DNA from: Larix kaempferi
Taxonomy: Eukaryota; Streptophyta; Pinopsida; Pinales; Pinaceae
Direction: 5' to 3'
Length of the DNA stretch: 64,000 nt
Assembly: GCA_027924585.1 (NCBI GenBank)
Contig: BSBM01000190.1
Span: forward strand, 6,086,501-6,150,500
The notes under the pieces were generated by a model, which saw nothing but the letters and a program-made list of their open reading frames with translations, was not told the origin of the DNA and made no database searches. Of the stretch, positions 11,950 through 22,350 are shown in pieces. The stretch's first letter is position 1, and each line of letters opens with the position of its first letter. The translations under genes were made by a program, and so were the position numbers.

Positions 11950-13526
11950 CATTTTTTTGTTGAATCTTATATTCTTTAAGCCTTCTCTTTAAGAAAAAAA
12001 TATATGTAATATGATTCCTTGCCTCCTTATGCCACTGCTTTCCCAGCTTATAAAATTTATTTCTTTTACGAGACATATTTTTATGATTCTAAGTCTTGAG
12101 CATTTCATTCTCATCTTTGACATGTCGATCAAGAACAATAAACTTGTAGACCTGCTCCTTTAGTTTTTTATTATTCTTCCTTAATTCCACAACTTCTAAA
12201 TGTATGGATGAGCTGGATGATGCAACATAGGGGATAGACTCTACTTGGAGTGTATCATCATGCTGCTGGTCAAAAGTGGGAGGATTTTCTTCTACATATT
12301 TATGTTCATCCTACTTTGGAGAAACATTACTATCATGATAGGAACTTTCACCTTTCCACTTCTTCGTATAAGGGGAAAGAATTTCTGACAGTTTCCAAAT
12401 ACTACTATGTGCAATCTCTAAGTGAAGAAGTGAATGTTTTGGCTCTTATGGTGAGGGTGCAAGAACTGGTGAAGGTGCAGAAATAGGTTCTTGAAAATTA
12501 ATGTGTCGAGCCATACTCCTTGTCATACGTCAGGTGTTTGGTGTCTCTATCAGAATAGCCTCCGTCTTATTTCCCAATCATTTTCTCTTAGCCCATCTTG
12601 GCTTAAAAATGAAGCTCTCAACTATGCCAAATCCGATGGTTTCGATATCTATAGGGTTTTCATAGAATTCCACTACCTCTTGGGGATTCTCCTCATACTC
12701 TTGCACCATCATGTCCATAGGTTGATTTTAAAAATTCTCTATTGTTGTATCCACAAGTTTCTCTTCAGTCCCTTCTACCAATGTAGATGCATCTTGCTCC
12801 TACAAATATTCTACATCCACACTCTTTTGTTGTTGTTCCTGGAAAATTGTGACTTAAGAAATGTTCCCAAGTAATATTTGTCCTGGTTAGTTTTTCCAAT
12901 ACCAACATTTTCACAAGTCCATGATGAAAAAGGATCCTTTTAGGGTCTCTGGTGTTTCGTTAAACCTGACTTTCCACCTTGTCGAGACTTTTCCAAAGAA
13001 AATAAGGAAAATTCTACTGCATATCTGATTCAAAATGTACTCATATTATAATGTCATATATAAAGGTAATCCCATATTGTCCTTCACATGTCAAATACTC
13101 ATGCAATACTACGAGTGGGTTTTTCGATTCATCCTTTAAATAGCTGTGTTGTACTCCCTTTGACCAATCAATATTTTGATACCTCAACTTTAGAAATTGA
13201 TTGCAAGTATGGAATTTCACATGTTGGTTCTTGAACCATTTCTCCCCTATTCATGACAATCCTGTAAATCTGGAAATGGTCTTCTCGTACACTTCACTAA
13301 ATTTCCCAAACGGGCTCTTTCTTCATCAAATTTTAGGGCAAATTGTAGAGCCACATGATCATCAAAACCCTGAAACCTTGCAAAGAAAGGGATCCATCCC
13401 CTAGTTTCAAACATCTCTTGATATGAAATAAACTAAGGTATCCTTTCAAGGATCTCCATAGGAGAAATCTCATGGTGATTGAAAACCATGACTATTGAAT
13501 TGGAATCAACAAGAAAAATAAAATGG
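11950..13526 (-). pseudogene. Decayed ORF of unknown function, interrupted by the giant Gypsy element
   Basis: Reading the minus strand from about 13490 down to 11950 gives protein-like stretches in shifting frames. They are an ETRGWIPFFARFQGF segment (13275-13420), an aromatic-rich segment with KWFKNQHVKFHTCNQFLKLR (about 13150-13250), an acidic stretch with VQEYEENPQEVVEFYENP (12575-12735), and a lysine/glutamate-rich coiled-coil-like stretch with LRKNNKKLKEQVYKF (12090-12315). Several stops and indels separate them. The open stretches (up to about 70 codons) are longer than chance would give in DNA this AT-rich. I do not recognise the family. It could be an old transposon accessory protein or a host pseudogene. 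The 13532-40180 element lies at its 5' end. Confidence 0.4.
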
Positions 13527-13531
13527 TAACC
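13527..13531. repeat. Left target-site duplication (taacc) of the giant Gypsy
   Basis: TAACC directly precedes the 5' LTR and is repeated at 40181-40185 directly after the 3' LTR. This shows that the two distant LTRs belong to one insertion. Confidence 0.9.
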
Positions 13532-15012
13532 TGTTGGGCCCAACCCAAGTTAAGGCATTTTTGTGCAATACAGTTTTGGAGCTGCGAAGCTACAGCGCAA
13601 CGCAGCAGGGTAAGAATAACAACGCGGCAAAGATACAATGTCACAAAATGCCAGTTCCGTGAAGATCCGGCATGGCAAAAGTTTTGGATGGAAAATGGTA
13701 TAAATTCTGGTGAGACCATCGATGGTCTATTTTGGTTAAGATACTCTGTGATTCCCAACAGGCGGGTAAGGAGTGGCAAAGAAGGAAAGCAATCAGTCGC
13801 ATGAGTAAAGGAAGCACTACGTGAACCGGACGCATGAAGCCGTTGGAGAAGGAACGGAAGGATGAAAGTGACCCATCGGCATCCTCTCGGTAGGGTGGCT
13901 GAAAGCAACGTGACCACGCGCAGAAGGATCGCCACAACAATGAGTCCCTATCAGATCCTAACAGTCCTGGTTAGCGGGGTAACCACACCAGTTTTGGGGA
14001 ACCTTAGGTTTTTTGAGCCCATCATGAATGTAAAGACATGACCTAAGGGCATGGTCTATAAAAGGGAATATTTGAAAGGGATGGGTTAGAGAGATGTAGA
14101 TTGAGATTATTGTTAAATATTGATCTCTGCTGAGAGACTAAACATTGTAAAAAGGATCTACAGTTGTTTGCGCAGAGACCTACTGAAGAGAGAAGAGAGT
14201 TTGCAGCTGAGTGTGCAGACTGGAACTGTTGTACCCTTCCCATTGATAATATAACAACATTTCCTGTGGACGTAGCTCCCATCCTGGGGGTGAACCACAT
14301 TAAATCCTTATGTTATGCGATTGATTATGTGTTTGCATCTGTGTATTTGCTTTTGATGAATGGTTAAATTCTTGTTTATGAGTAAATGTCCCTTTGCTTC
14401 CATGTATATGCCCCAGAAGAATGAATGATAAGAATAATAAGCTAAGTGCTGAATGCATATGAGTGAATGTTGGATGCAATTATTTCCAAGTAAGACGAAC
14501 GTATAAGTTGATTGGGTAACCGCTTAAGCCAGCAAAGTCTGTATAGTGGGATTCCTTGAGCGCAGCACCGGAAGTGCATTGTTACTTTGTGGTTCGTCAT
14601 GTTGTATAAGTGTGAAAGGTTACAGTGTAAGATGCTTGTTGAATGTATAAGATTACACTAAGTAAATTATATTAAAGTTGTGTGATTTACGAAGAGGAAG
14701 CGCGGTCCTCATTTGCATTGTCCTATTGTTAAGCATTATTTCTGCATCGCGCAGTCCTTGGATGAGCTATAGTATAAGCATTAACCGCAAAGCAGGTGAA
14801 CTTCGCAGAGTCCACCATTATGTTGAAGCGCACATCACCCAGTTGTGGAAAATTGATTCTACAACCTCCCCATAACTTCGCCTTGAGTGAGACCTCACTC
14901 TGCTCGCAGACTGTTGCCGAAAGGGCCAGTGAAAAGGGGTTTTGTTGGTTCCCTGAACCGCGCAAAACCTGGGTCTATCAAGTAAACTTAAAGGACACAT
15001 CTAGATCCAACA
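13532..15012 (+). repeat. 5' LTR of the giant Gypsy
   Basis: 1481 bp from TGTTGGGCCCAACCC to CTAGATCCAACA, with TG..CA ends. It aligns along its whole length with 31111-31391 plus 38979-40180 (1483 bp together). At 13806-13830 it preserves the uninterrupted form of the site (GAGTAAAGGAAGCAC) where the Copia element entered the 3' LTR. Several ORFs of 60-150 codons lie on both strands, but they occur in an LTR and carry no motif, so I do not call them genes. Confidence 0.95.
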
Positions 15013-15014
15013 AA

Positions 15015-15030
15015 TGGTTCTGTTGCCGCA
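15015..15030 (+). promoter_or_regulatory. Candidate primer binding site of the giant Gypsy
   Basis: TGGTTCTGTTGCCGCA starts two bases after the LTR end. It begins with TGG, as required to pair with a CCA tRNA end, but differs from the initiator-Met site used by the inner Gypsy and the Copia elements here. I could not assign the primer tRNA. Confidence 0.5.
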
Positions 15031-15042
15031 CTTGAACTAGTG

Positions 15043-16886
15043 ATGAGCACCGAAAATTGGAATCCTGAGAAAACAGAAATATGGAACTGAATGGACAAGA
15101 CAGAAAGGGAGTTTTCCAGAAAGAAGAATATACATCCACGTCTCTCTGACAAAGAGTGGTTGCAGAGATACCTGTGGGAGGACATTTACAAATTTTTCTT
15201 CACATCTTTTGGAAACGAGTGGTACGAGTGGTTATCAAGACTCGCAGAGAGAAAGAACTGTCTCCAAGAAGGAGTGCCTACCGAGTGGACCCCAGAGCTT
15301 ATTCAAAGGCTTAAAGCAGTATATAGTCCACTCGCGCGAGCAGTCGGCTTTTGGGTTGACAATATTCTAGAAGGCTTTGTTAGAGAGTTTGTTGTGGACA
15401 CCCTAAAGTCCTACAGTGCAGCAGAAGCAGAGTTCTTCAAAGGATTCAGAGGTAAGTATCTGAACAACCTCAGTTTATATATCAAAATGCTTTTATCCAA
15501 GAAAGGAGTTTTAAGAATGTAGTAAGATACATAGTTGTTTTGAATCTGTAATGGTCGATAATACTTACAATGATACAGAAGAATATATTCATATCTTAAG
15601 AAGTGGTAAAAGATATAGGTTAGTACAGAAAAGAACCTTAAAGAACATGAACTCCATGTAGAAACTGAGTTCCAAATTGAGACTGATAGCCACACAATAC
15701 GTCCATCAGCCACCTATCAGCCCATTACTCCTCAGAACCCTCCAGTTTCCAATACTGTGCCTCCTATTCCACAGAATCCGCCAATTCAGAACCCTCCAAT
15801 TGTCAATACTGCTAACCTTCAAAACATCAGTACTAGTAACACCATAGCAGTGAGAACTCAGAATATTCCAACTCAAAACATTCTGCGCGGTAACATCCCT
15901 AACACCGCACAAGCCACTGCGTAAAACACTGCACCTAGAAGGAGAATGACTGACGATATTAAATTGTCGATATTCAAAGGAACGGGTCTAGAACACCCTG
16001 AGCAACATTGCTTTCTATGTGAAGCCGTGTGGAACGTCAAGAAAGTCTAGGACGATGCTGTTAAGCAGGCACAGCTCATCACTACACTCAAGGATAGAGC
16101 CTTAAACTGGCTTATGAAGTATTCTGCTAGACATAATAGAACTCTTGTGGATATCAAGGATGCCTTATTAAGAGAATTCAAGAATCCTAAATCAGAGTCA
16201 CAATGTATAACAGAAATAAATGAGATTAAGCAAAAACCTAATGAAACAGTTTGGGAATTTGACCAGAAGTTTAAAACATTGTTAGATCAGGTTAGTTTTG
16301 ACATAGCATCACAACAGCACCAAGAGTGGTTCATAGTTGCGTTGTTGCCCCATATCAGACTATCGTTGATGCAACAGAAGGTGGCTTTGCAGTTAGAATC
16401 CCTGGAGATCGCGATGAAGCTAGAATCTTCGCCGATAGGATAAACAAGCCAAGGCATGGTCCAAATCCAGAATCAGTTAGCAACACTAAGGCTATAGCTA
16501 CAAGACATCAAAAAATGGAAAGAAACTAGAGAAGAAGTCTGGTGTACAAGATTCAAGGGAGAGGAACACCCGAAGGAACATTGTCCCCTGTTTTAAGAGT
16601 ACCTTGACAGTCGAGCACCGAATCCACTGAATTAGCAGCATGCAGGGCCATGGTGTGAGATTTGTCGAACTAGAGGACATCGTCCTGAAGATTGTTATTT
16701 AATCCAGAAAAATGTGAGAACACCCAAGAATTTGTATTGCAATTTCTACAAATCAATTGGCCATGACGATTCTAACTGTCGAGCATATGAGCTAATGATA
16801 GAAAGGAAGCACGATGTTTACATAGTCCAAGAAGAAACACCGCAGCATAATGATAATGCGCAGTATGACCAAGGAGCATATAGAGG
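15043..16886 (+). pseudogene. gag: gag of the giant Gypsy, N-terminal and capsid part
   Basis: The ATG at 15043 is followed after 15 codons by a TGA (15088), then an open frame to 15522 (143 codons) holding a Trp-rich N-terminal domain (KEWLQRYLWEDIYKFFF). A Pro/Asn/Gln-rich linker lies at about 15700-15920. The capsid-like core follows (SIFKGTGLEHPEQHCFLCEA, ALNWLMKY, KQKPNETVWEFDQKFKTLLD; open 16114-16443), then a frameshift near 16430 and two Cys/His knuckles: WCEICRTRGHRPEDCY (16651-16698) and YCNFYKSIGHDDSNC (about 16735-16785). The inner Gypsy at 16892 cuts the gene, which resumes at 21288. Stops and indels make it inactive. Confidence 0.85.
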
Positions 16887-16891
16887 CTGTG
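16887..16891. repeat. Left TSD (ctgtg) of the inner Gypsy
   Basis: CTGTG here is repeated at 21283-21287. The flanking gag sequence (GAGGCTGTG, then GTGGATTCCGCGG) joins across the insertion into an RG-rich stretch of gag. Confidence 0.85.
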
Positions 16892-17275
16892 TGTTAGGAA
16901 CCCATGTCAACCCGTCTCTTTACTTTGTTAGTATATTGTTGTTGGACGCATATGCTTTGTAAGTCATCCTATAGTATTTTTTGATCCATAGTTTGTATTA
17001 GCCCATGGTATTGACCCATAGTATTGGACGCATATGCTTTGTAATTCGTCCCATAGTAATATATGTCCCATGGTATTGACCCATAGTATTAGGCATAGAC
17101 TTAGTATATAAGTGTGTGTTGAGGCAAATGAAGGTACCGTGAAGTTATTTGTATTGAGCTTGCTAAAAGGAGGTTGCCCCCTCAAAGTGGACTGTGATCA
17201 ATAAAGTGATTCTGAGTTTTTTTCATACTGCTATCTCATGTATTTTCATTAATTAATTGTTGCAGGTTCCTCACA
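16892..17275 (+). repeat. 5' LTR of the inner Gypsy
   Basis: 384 bp, TGTTAGGAACCC..CCTCACA. Inside it, a segment of about 70 bp (GGACGCATATGCTTTGTAA..CCCATGGTATTGACCCATAGTA) occurs twice in tandem. A TATATAAG box lies near 17102, and AATAAA (17201) is a likely poly(A) signal. Confidence 0.93.
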
Positions 17276-17277
17276 TC

Positions 17278-17291
17278 TGGTATCATAGCAC
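17278..17291 (+). promoter_or_regulatory. Primer binding site of the inner Gypsy
   Basis: TGGTATCATAGCAC, two bases after the LTR, matches the plant initiator-Met site TGGTATCAGAGC with one change in the first twelve bases. Confidence 0.8.
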
Positions 17292-18317
17292 TTTCTTGGG
17301 CTCGCTAGGTGAAATTTCTGCCAAAAAATTTTTTGCATCTGTTGCAGGTTCGGATCTGGGAATAATCCCTATCTGCTTAACTGTGGGAAGTACTTGGGAA
17401 TAAGCCCTAAAACTCATTGTGAGGAGTAACACAAGAACCCCGAAGTAGTTGTCCCATTGAGAGGACCTGCCAGCGAAAAGGGCAATGACCCATACCTGAT
17501 TGACTAGTTCCCACCTGTGAGGTAAACCAAGAGCTTTCATTTGTGGCAAAGCGGTTATCAGTTTTACTTGAGTTGTGGAGTGAGGGGTACTACCCCAATA
17601 CGCAAGTCGTCAAACAGCATTGGTGGCCGAGTGAATCCCCTGATCCATTAGGAAGCCGAGCATACCTGGGGTCCATATCTATTTTCAGCTGATAAATCGC
17701 AGATTTTTTCTACCCAGAACTGTTGTCGGTCACTTCCACGTCATTGCAGATCCATCTGTGGCCGATCACTTCTGTGTCATTGCAGATGCATCTATTTCCG
17801 ATCACTTCTGTGTTGTTGCAGATCCATCTGTTTCCAATCCCTTCCACGCCATTGCAGATCCATTTCTGAAAAAACAAAAAAAAACTGTTTTTCCACCATA
17901 TCTCCCTTATTATAACTTTGTTTCCCTTGAAACTTACCTGACACCCTTGCAACCCTATTCTTCATATTTCATTCCTGAGGATCCTATCCCAAATTCCACT
18001 TCCCAACGCCATAAATTCCACATTTGTCTATTTTTAGGGTTTGCCATAATTTCTTCAATTTTCACCCGATCGCCTTCAAATTTTACCACAGTGTTCATTT
18101 CATATTTATGCTTCTTTGTCCCTCTTTGCCAAACTTTCTCATTCTTTCACCCCGCTTCTGAAATCCCCCTTTTCTACTTCCATGTCCCTTTGAAAGTGTC
18201 CAAACCCTAGTCAATCCCAAATTACCCATCAAATTTTTCCCAAATCCAGATTTTCCTTTACTAAAACAGTTTCTATTTTTGATTATTTACCCACTCAAAA
18301 AAAAAAAACTCTTGGTT
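17292..18317 (+). other. Leader of the inner Gypsy, with a 36-bp tandem repeat
   Basis: About 1 kb of untranslated leader precedes gag. At 17731-17868 four copies of a 36-bp unit (CACTTCTGTGTCATTGCAGA core) run in tandem at exact 36-bp spacing (17731, 17767, 17803, 17839). A plus-strand ORF overlaps them (17758-18210) but has no known motif and lies before the gag start, so I treat it as non-coding. Confidence 0.7.
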
Positions 18318-19225
18318 ATGGTTGTCACCCGTGCAGGAGCAAAAACCATGGAGGAAGCACTTGCATCCATCCAAACCAAACTCCAGGATCTGGATGAAAA
18401 AAATTTCAGCCTCCATCTTCAGCATTCAGCCATGAACAATAACTGACAGCCAAAATCTTTTGCAGCCCCTGGGTTCTCTTGTTCCAACAATTTTCGTGGG
18501 CCGAAGCTTGAATTTCCTTGCTTCAATGGTACTGATCCGACTAGATGGATATACCGGGCAGAACAATATTTCAGTCTGCATAATACTTTTGATGTCCAGA
18601 AAGTTCCACTTGCATCCTTTCATTTGGAACAGGAAGCCCTTCAATGGTACCATTGGTACATCAAAGCTCATCACGATCCAAACTGGACAGATTTTTGCCA
18701 ACTCCTTTTGCAACGATTTGGTCCTAGTGCTTTTGATGACTTCACAGGAGCACTCACTAAACTTCACCAAATTGGCACAATGAGAGAGCATCAGACAGAA
18801 TTTGAGAAATTGGCCAATCACACAGAAGGATTGTCTAATGAATTCTATAGGAGTTGTTTTATCAATGGTCTCAAGGATGAAATCCGCTCAGAGGTCAAAA
18901 TGTTATGTCCCAACACAACGGATGGAAGTCCTAGGGTTGGCTAAGTTGGCAAAGGACAAGAACGCAACCCAACAATGCTCCAAACCCACCTTTTTTCCCT
19001 TCAAAAATATGGGTTCCCAATGACCTCCCATCACACCAGCTCCTCGGCCAACTCCTATCAAGCATTTGTCTGAACCAGAGATGCAAGCCCACCGAGAAAA
19101 AGGGCTTTGTTATAATTGTGATGAGAAATTCACTTAGGGACATAGATGTGTTGAGAAAAAGCTCTATCTCTTGGATGTGGATTCTTTGCCTGCCTATGAA
19201 CTTGTTGAAGAAGCTCCAGATACAA
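18318..19225 (+). pseudogene. gag: gag of the inner Gypsy
   Basis: Begins MVVTRAGAKTMEEAL at 18318; a TGA stops it at 18444. The same frame continues as a typical Ty3/Gypsy capsid: KLEFPCFNGTDPTRWIYRAE, LEQEALQWYHWY, LTKLHQIGTMREHQTEFEKL and FINGLKDEIRSEV. A frameshift near 18930 follows. A zinc knuckle CYNCDEKFT-stop-GHRC lies at about 19107-19150, interrupted by a TAG at its fourth spacer residue. Inactive. Confidence 0.88.
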
Positions 19226-19228
19226 TAA

Positions 19229-20713
19229 ATGATCAAGTCAACATTCAGCACCCGCTTGTTGACCCCCCCATCTCAGGACGACCCACCAGAGATCTGTCTC
19301 CATGCTGTAACCGGCATCACCACCCCAAAAACAATGCGGGTCAAGGGTTACTTCAAGAAGCTCCCTCTTACCCTACTCATTGATTTTGGTAGCAGTCATA
19401 ACTTCATTGACCCTCGAATTGCCAAACAGGCTTATTGTTTTGTCCATCCTTGCTCCAACTTTGAAGTCATGGTTGCCAATGGGGGCACCTTACCTTGCAA
19501 GGGGAAGTGTCACAATGTGTGTCTCTCTCTAGAAGATTATAACCTACGCTCTGACATGTTTTCCTTGTCCTTAGGTGGATGTGATTTGGTTTTGGCCATT
19601 CAATGGTTACGCACTCTTGGCCCCATTTTATGGGATTTTGCTAAACTTTGGATGCAGTTTTCAGTCAATGGGAAACAACACAAATTTACAGGCTTACAAC
19701 CAAGGTCTCTTTGCATCATCAGTTCACATCGCCTGGAAATAATCCTTAAGAAGAATTCACATGGTTTCATCACTCAGATCCATTCCATTCAGATGCACCC
19801 ATCAACGGTCTCCACTACTTCCCTAGATAGATATGCATGTGTCTTTGTTGAACCAGTGGGCTTGTCGCCTTCAAGAGACCTTTCCAGTAAGAATTTAGCC
19901 CCATCTACATCTCAAAAGGAACTAATGGCTATTTTTCATGCAGTACAGAAGTGGATGCCATCCCTATTAGGGAATTATTTCTACATCAAGACTGATCTCC
20001 AGAGTCTGGAAAATTTCCTGGAACAATGGGTCTCCTCCCCAGCACACCTGAAATGGGTTTTCCAACTCATGGGTTCTGCCTATGCGATCACTTACATGAA
20101 AGGTAAGGACAATATGGTGGCAGATGATCCTTCTCGCACACTTGATGACCTAGTTTCTCTTACAGCTATTTCTCTACTTGTTCCACATTGGTTGCAATCT
20201 GATCAACAGGGCTATCCCTTCTATGACCTCCATGCTTCTCCATCGGCAGGGCACTCTAGTTTCCTCAAAACGTATGACCAGGAACAATGTAACTTCTTTT
20301 GGCAGGGACTAAAAATGACAATTCAATAGATGGTGGCTGACTGTGATCCTTTACAGGTCAACAAGGGTGAAACGACACTCCTTTCAAGACTGCTCAAACC
20401 CTTTCTCATCCCTACACAGATTTGGACAGTTATTTCTATGGATTTCCTTAAAGTGCTCTGGTGGTACAATACCACATCTAAAATGAAACCATATGAAGCA
20501 GTCTATGGACAGGCACTGCTAGTTCTTCTTCCATACACCCTCAGCAGTTCCTCAGTTCATGCAATTGGCTCGGTTCTTCGAAACTGCGATCAAATTCTTC
20601 TCATTCTGCAGGACAATCTTCACATGGCAAGAATTCGAATGAAACAACACATCGATCAGCATCATTCTAAGCGCCATTTTCACACACTTGATATGGTTCT
20701 TCTTCGTCTATAG
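19229..20713 (+). pseudogene. pol: pol of the inner Gypsy: PR, RNase H remnant and INT ends, with RT and INT core deleted
   Basis: The frame at 19229-20329 starts with a protease (LLIDFGSSHNFIDPRIA, active-site motif D-F-G-S in place of D-S-G-S), runs to FVEPVGLSPSRDLSS, which is the segment just before RT, and then jumps directly to KNLAPSTSQKELMAIFHAVQ of the RNase H domain. The whole RT palm is absent. After a TAG at 20327, the integrase zinc-binding end (CDPLQVNKGET) runs to ISMDFLK and then jumps to VLWWYNTTSKMKPYEAVYGQ, so the DDE core is also missing. Both joins stay in frame, so these look like clean deletions. Confidence 0.88.
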
Positions 20714-20883
20714 CCTTCCAAGCAATCCTCCCTGAAACTCAAAAGGCATCAGCTTCTCTCTCACTCTATCACAACGGCATTAATTCAGTGGCACGGAATG
20801 CAACTTGGGGATGCTATAGGAGAACCACTCCTTCAGATTTCGCATCAATTTCCACATCTAAAGCTTTGAGGACAAATCCTTTT

Positions 20884-20898
20884 CTAAGGGAGAGGGGA
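20884..20898 (+). promoter_or_regulatory. Polypurine tract of the inner Gypsy
   Basis: CTAAGGGAGAGGGGA lies immediately before the 3' LTR start TGTTAGG, the expected priming site for second-strand synthesis. Confidence 0.85.
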
Positions 20899-21282
20899 TG
20901 TTAGGAACCCGTGTCAACCCTTCTCTTTGCTTTGTTACTATATTGTTGTTGGACGCATATGCTTTGTAAGTCGTCCTGTAGTATTTGTTGATCCATAGTT
21001 TGTATTAGCCCATGGTATTGACCCATAGTACTCGACGCATATGCTTTGTAAGTCGTCCCGTAGTATTATATGTCCCATGGTATTGACCCATAGTATTAGG
21101 CATAGAATTAGTATATAAGTGTGTGTTGAGGCCAATGAAGGTACCATGAAGTTATTTGTATTGAGCTTGCTCAAAGGAGGTTTCCCCCTCGAAGTGGCCT
21201 GTGATCAATAAAGTGATTTTGAGTTCTATTCTTACTGATATCTCGTGTATTTTCATTAATTAATTGTTGCAGGTTCCTCATG
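20899..21282 (+). repeat. 3' LTR of the inner Gypsy
   Basis: 384 bp, the same length as the 5' LTR. The last two bases read TG where the 5' LTR has CA. The boundary is set by the perfect CTGTG duplication that follows (21283-21287). Confidence 0.9.
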
Positions 21283-21287
21283 CTGTG

Positions 21288-21770
21288 GTGGATTCCGCGG
21301 AAGAGGAAGAAATACCGGACAAGGACTAGGAAGAGGAAGATCTCAGATGATCTATTATAATTGTGCTCAGCCTGGCCATCTTTCCAGAGACTGTACAAAT
21401 CCTTGCACTACAGTAGATACTACAATTCTCTTGACCATGTTATTGAGGCATGCCCAGTATTGCAAGCGAAGATGCAAGAAAGAAGACAATAAGCACAGAA
21501 CTCAAATGTTCAGATGAAAATAGCAGAGAAAAGAGATCCAAACATCAATGCTGTGACACGAAGTGGCACTATGACAAGAAGAGATAAAGAACTAGAAGCT
21601 TCGACTTCTGGCGAACAGCACGCTAAGCAGACATCTACTGATGGGTTATGGATTATAAAAGCCACTGGGAAAGCACTTTCTTTCAATCTAGAAAGAAACA
21701 AGGAAGTCTTCGCAGAAACAAGGGAAAATTTCAAGGAACCAGCACCTGTAAGTCCAAGAATCAAGTTGTG
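21288..21770 (+). pseudogene. gag: gag of the giant Gypsy, C-terminal part
   Basis: Continues the gag interrupted at 16891. It has an RG-rich stretch (GGFRGRGRNTGQGLGRGRSQ), a zinc knuckle YYNCAQPGHLSRDC at about 21354-21400, then a Cys/His remnant (HAQYCKRRC region) and a Lys/Glu-rich tail with INAVTRSGTMTRRDKE. That tail resembles the gag-PR linker of Ty3/Gypsy elements. An open stretch of 85 codons runs 21514-21771. With the two knuckles in the first part, the intact gag would have had at least three Cys/His motifs. Confidence 0.8.
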
Positions 21771-21929
21771 AAGTGAGACTTCACTGATAAAATATATGCC
21801 AGCCTCATATGACCATACACGAACTGCGACAAACACCACAAGCCCTGTCATGTAGTTGTTATAGAGCTGCCTGAATATATTAAAGCATGAGAACGCCTTA
21901 GCAGAATTACAGAGCCTATTAATTCATTA

Positions 21930-22350
21930 TGAGAAATAAAATCTAGCTAACGAAGAAAATAGATTGGTTCACCATATCAAGGGCCACAAAAGAACCGGAA
22001 GAGAAATACGACTGAATGCGCAGATTGGAGATTATGATATGGATGAGATCATCCTTGATTTAGGATCTGAAGTGAATGTCTTGACTAAGAAGACATGGGA
22101 ACAGATGGGAAAAACAAAGTTGTAATCGTCACCCATACAGTTGAGACTGGTGAACCAGTAGAAATTCATACCCTTCAGGAGATTAGCGAATGTTCTTGTG
22201 GACATTGATGGAGTGCAAAGTCATGCAGACTTCAAGGTTATTGAAATTGTGGATGATAGTCAACCTTATCTAGAATTATTGGGGATAGACTGGGCGATGG
22301 ATAACCTCACGATCGTTGACTTAAAGAAAAAACCGATGATATTTTAAGGG
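21930..22350 (+). pseudogene. pol: Aspartic protease of the giant Gypsy
   Basis: LNAQIGDYDMDEIILDLGSE surrounds the active site, which reads D-L-G-S (22054-22065) instead of D-S/T-G. The downstream flap and third strand follow (VLVDIDGVQSHADFKVIEI, PYLELLGIDWAMDNLTIVDL), typical of plant Ty3/Gypsy protease ends. A few stops occur (TAA at 22125 and 22346, TAG near 22159). It would release gag and pol proteins from the polyprotein in the particle. Confidence 0.8.

Larger units (their letters stand above)
16892..21282 (+). mobile_element. Internally deleted Ty3/Gypsy inserted in gag of the giant Gypsy
   Basis: 4391 bp with two 384-bp LTRs, an initiator-Met-like primer site, gag, PR, an RNase H remnant, a fragment of integrase and a polypurine tract. 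The RT palm and the integrase core are missing, so it cannot move by itself. Its LTRs differ at about 27 of 384 positions by hand count (about 7%), younger than its host element, as nesting requires. Frames are also broken by stops and shifts. Motifs suggest a chromovirus-like pol, but no chromodomain is visible. Confidence 0.93.

Noticed and set aside
17758-18210. 150-codon ORF in the leader of the inner Gypsy
   Set aside because: Its first third is the 36-bp tandem repeat, it lies before the gag start and it has no motif. More likely an untranslated leader.
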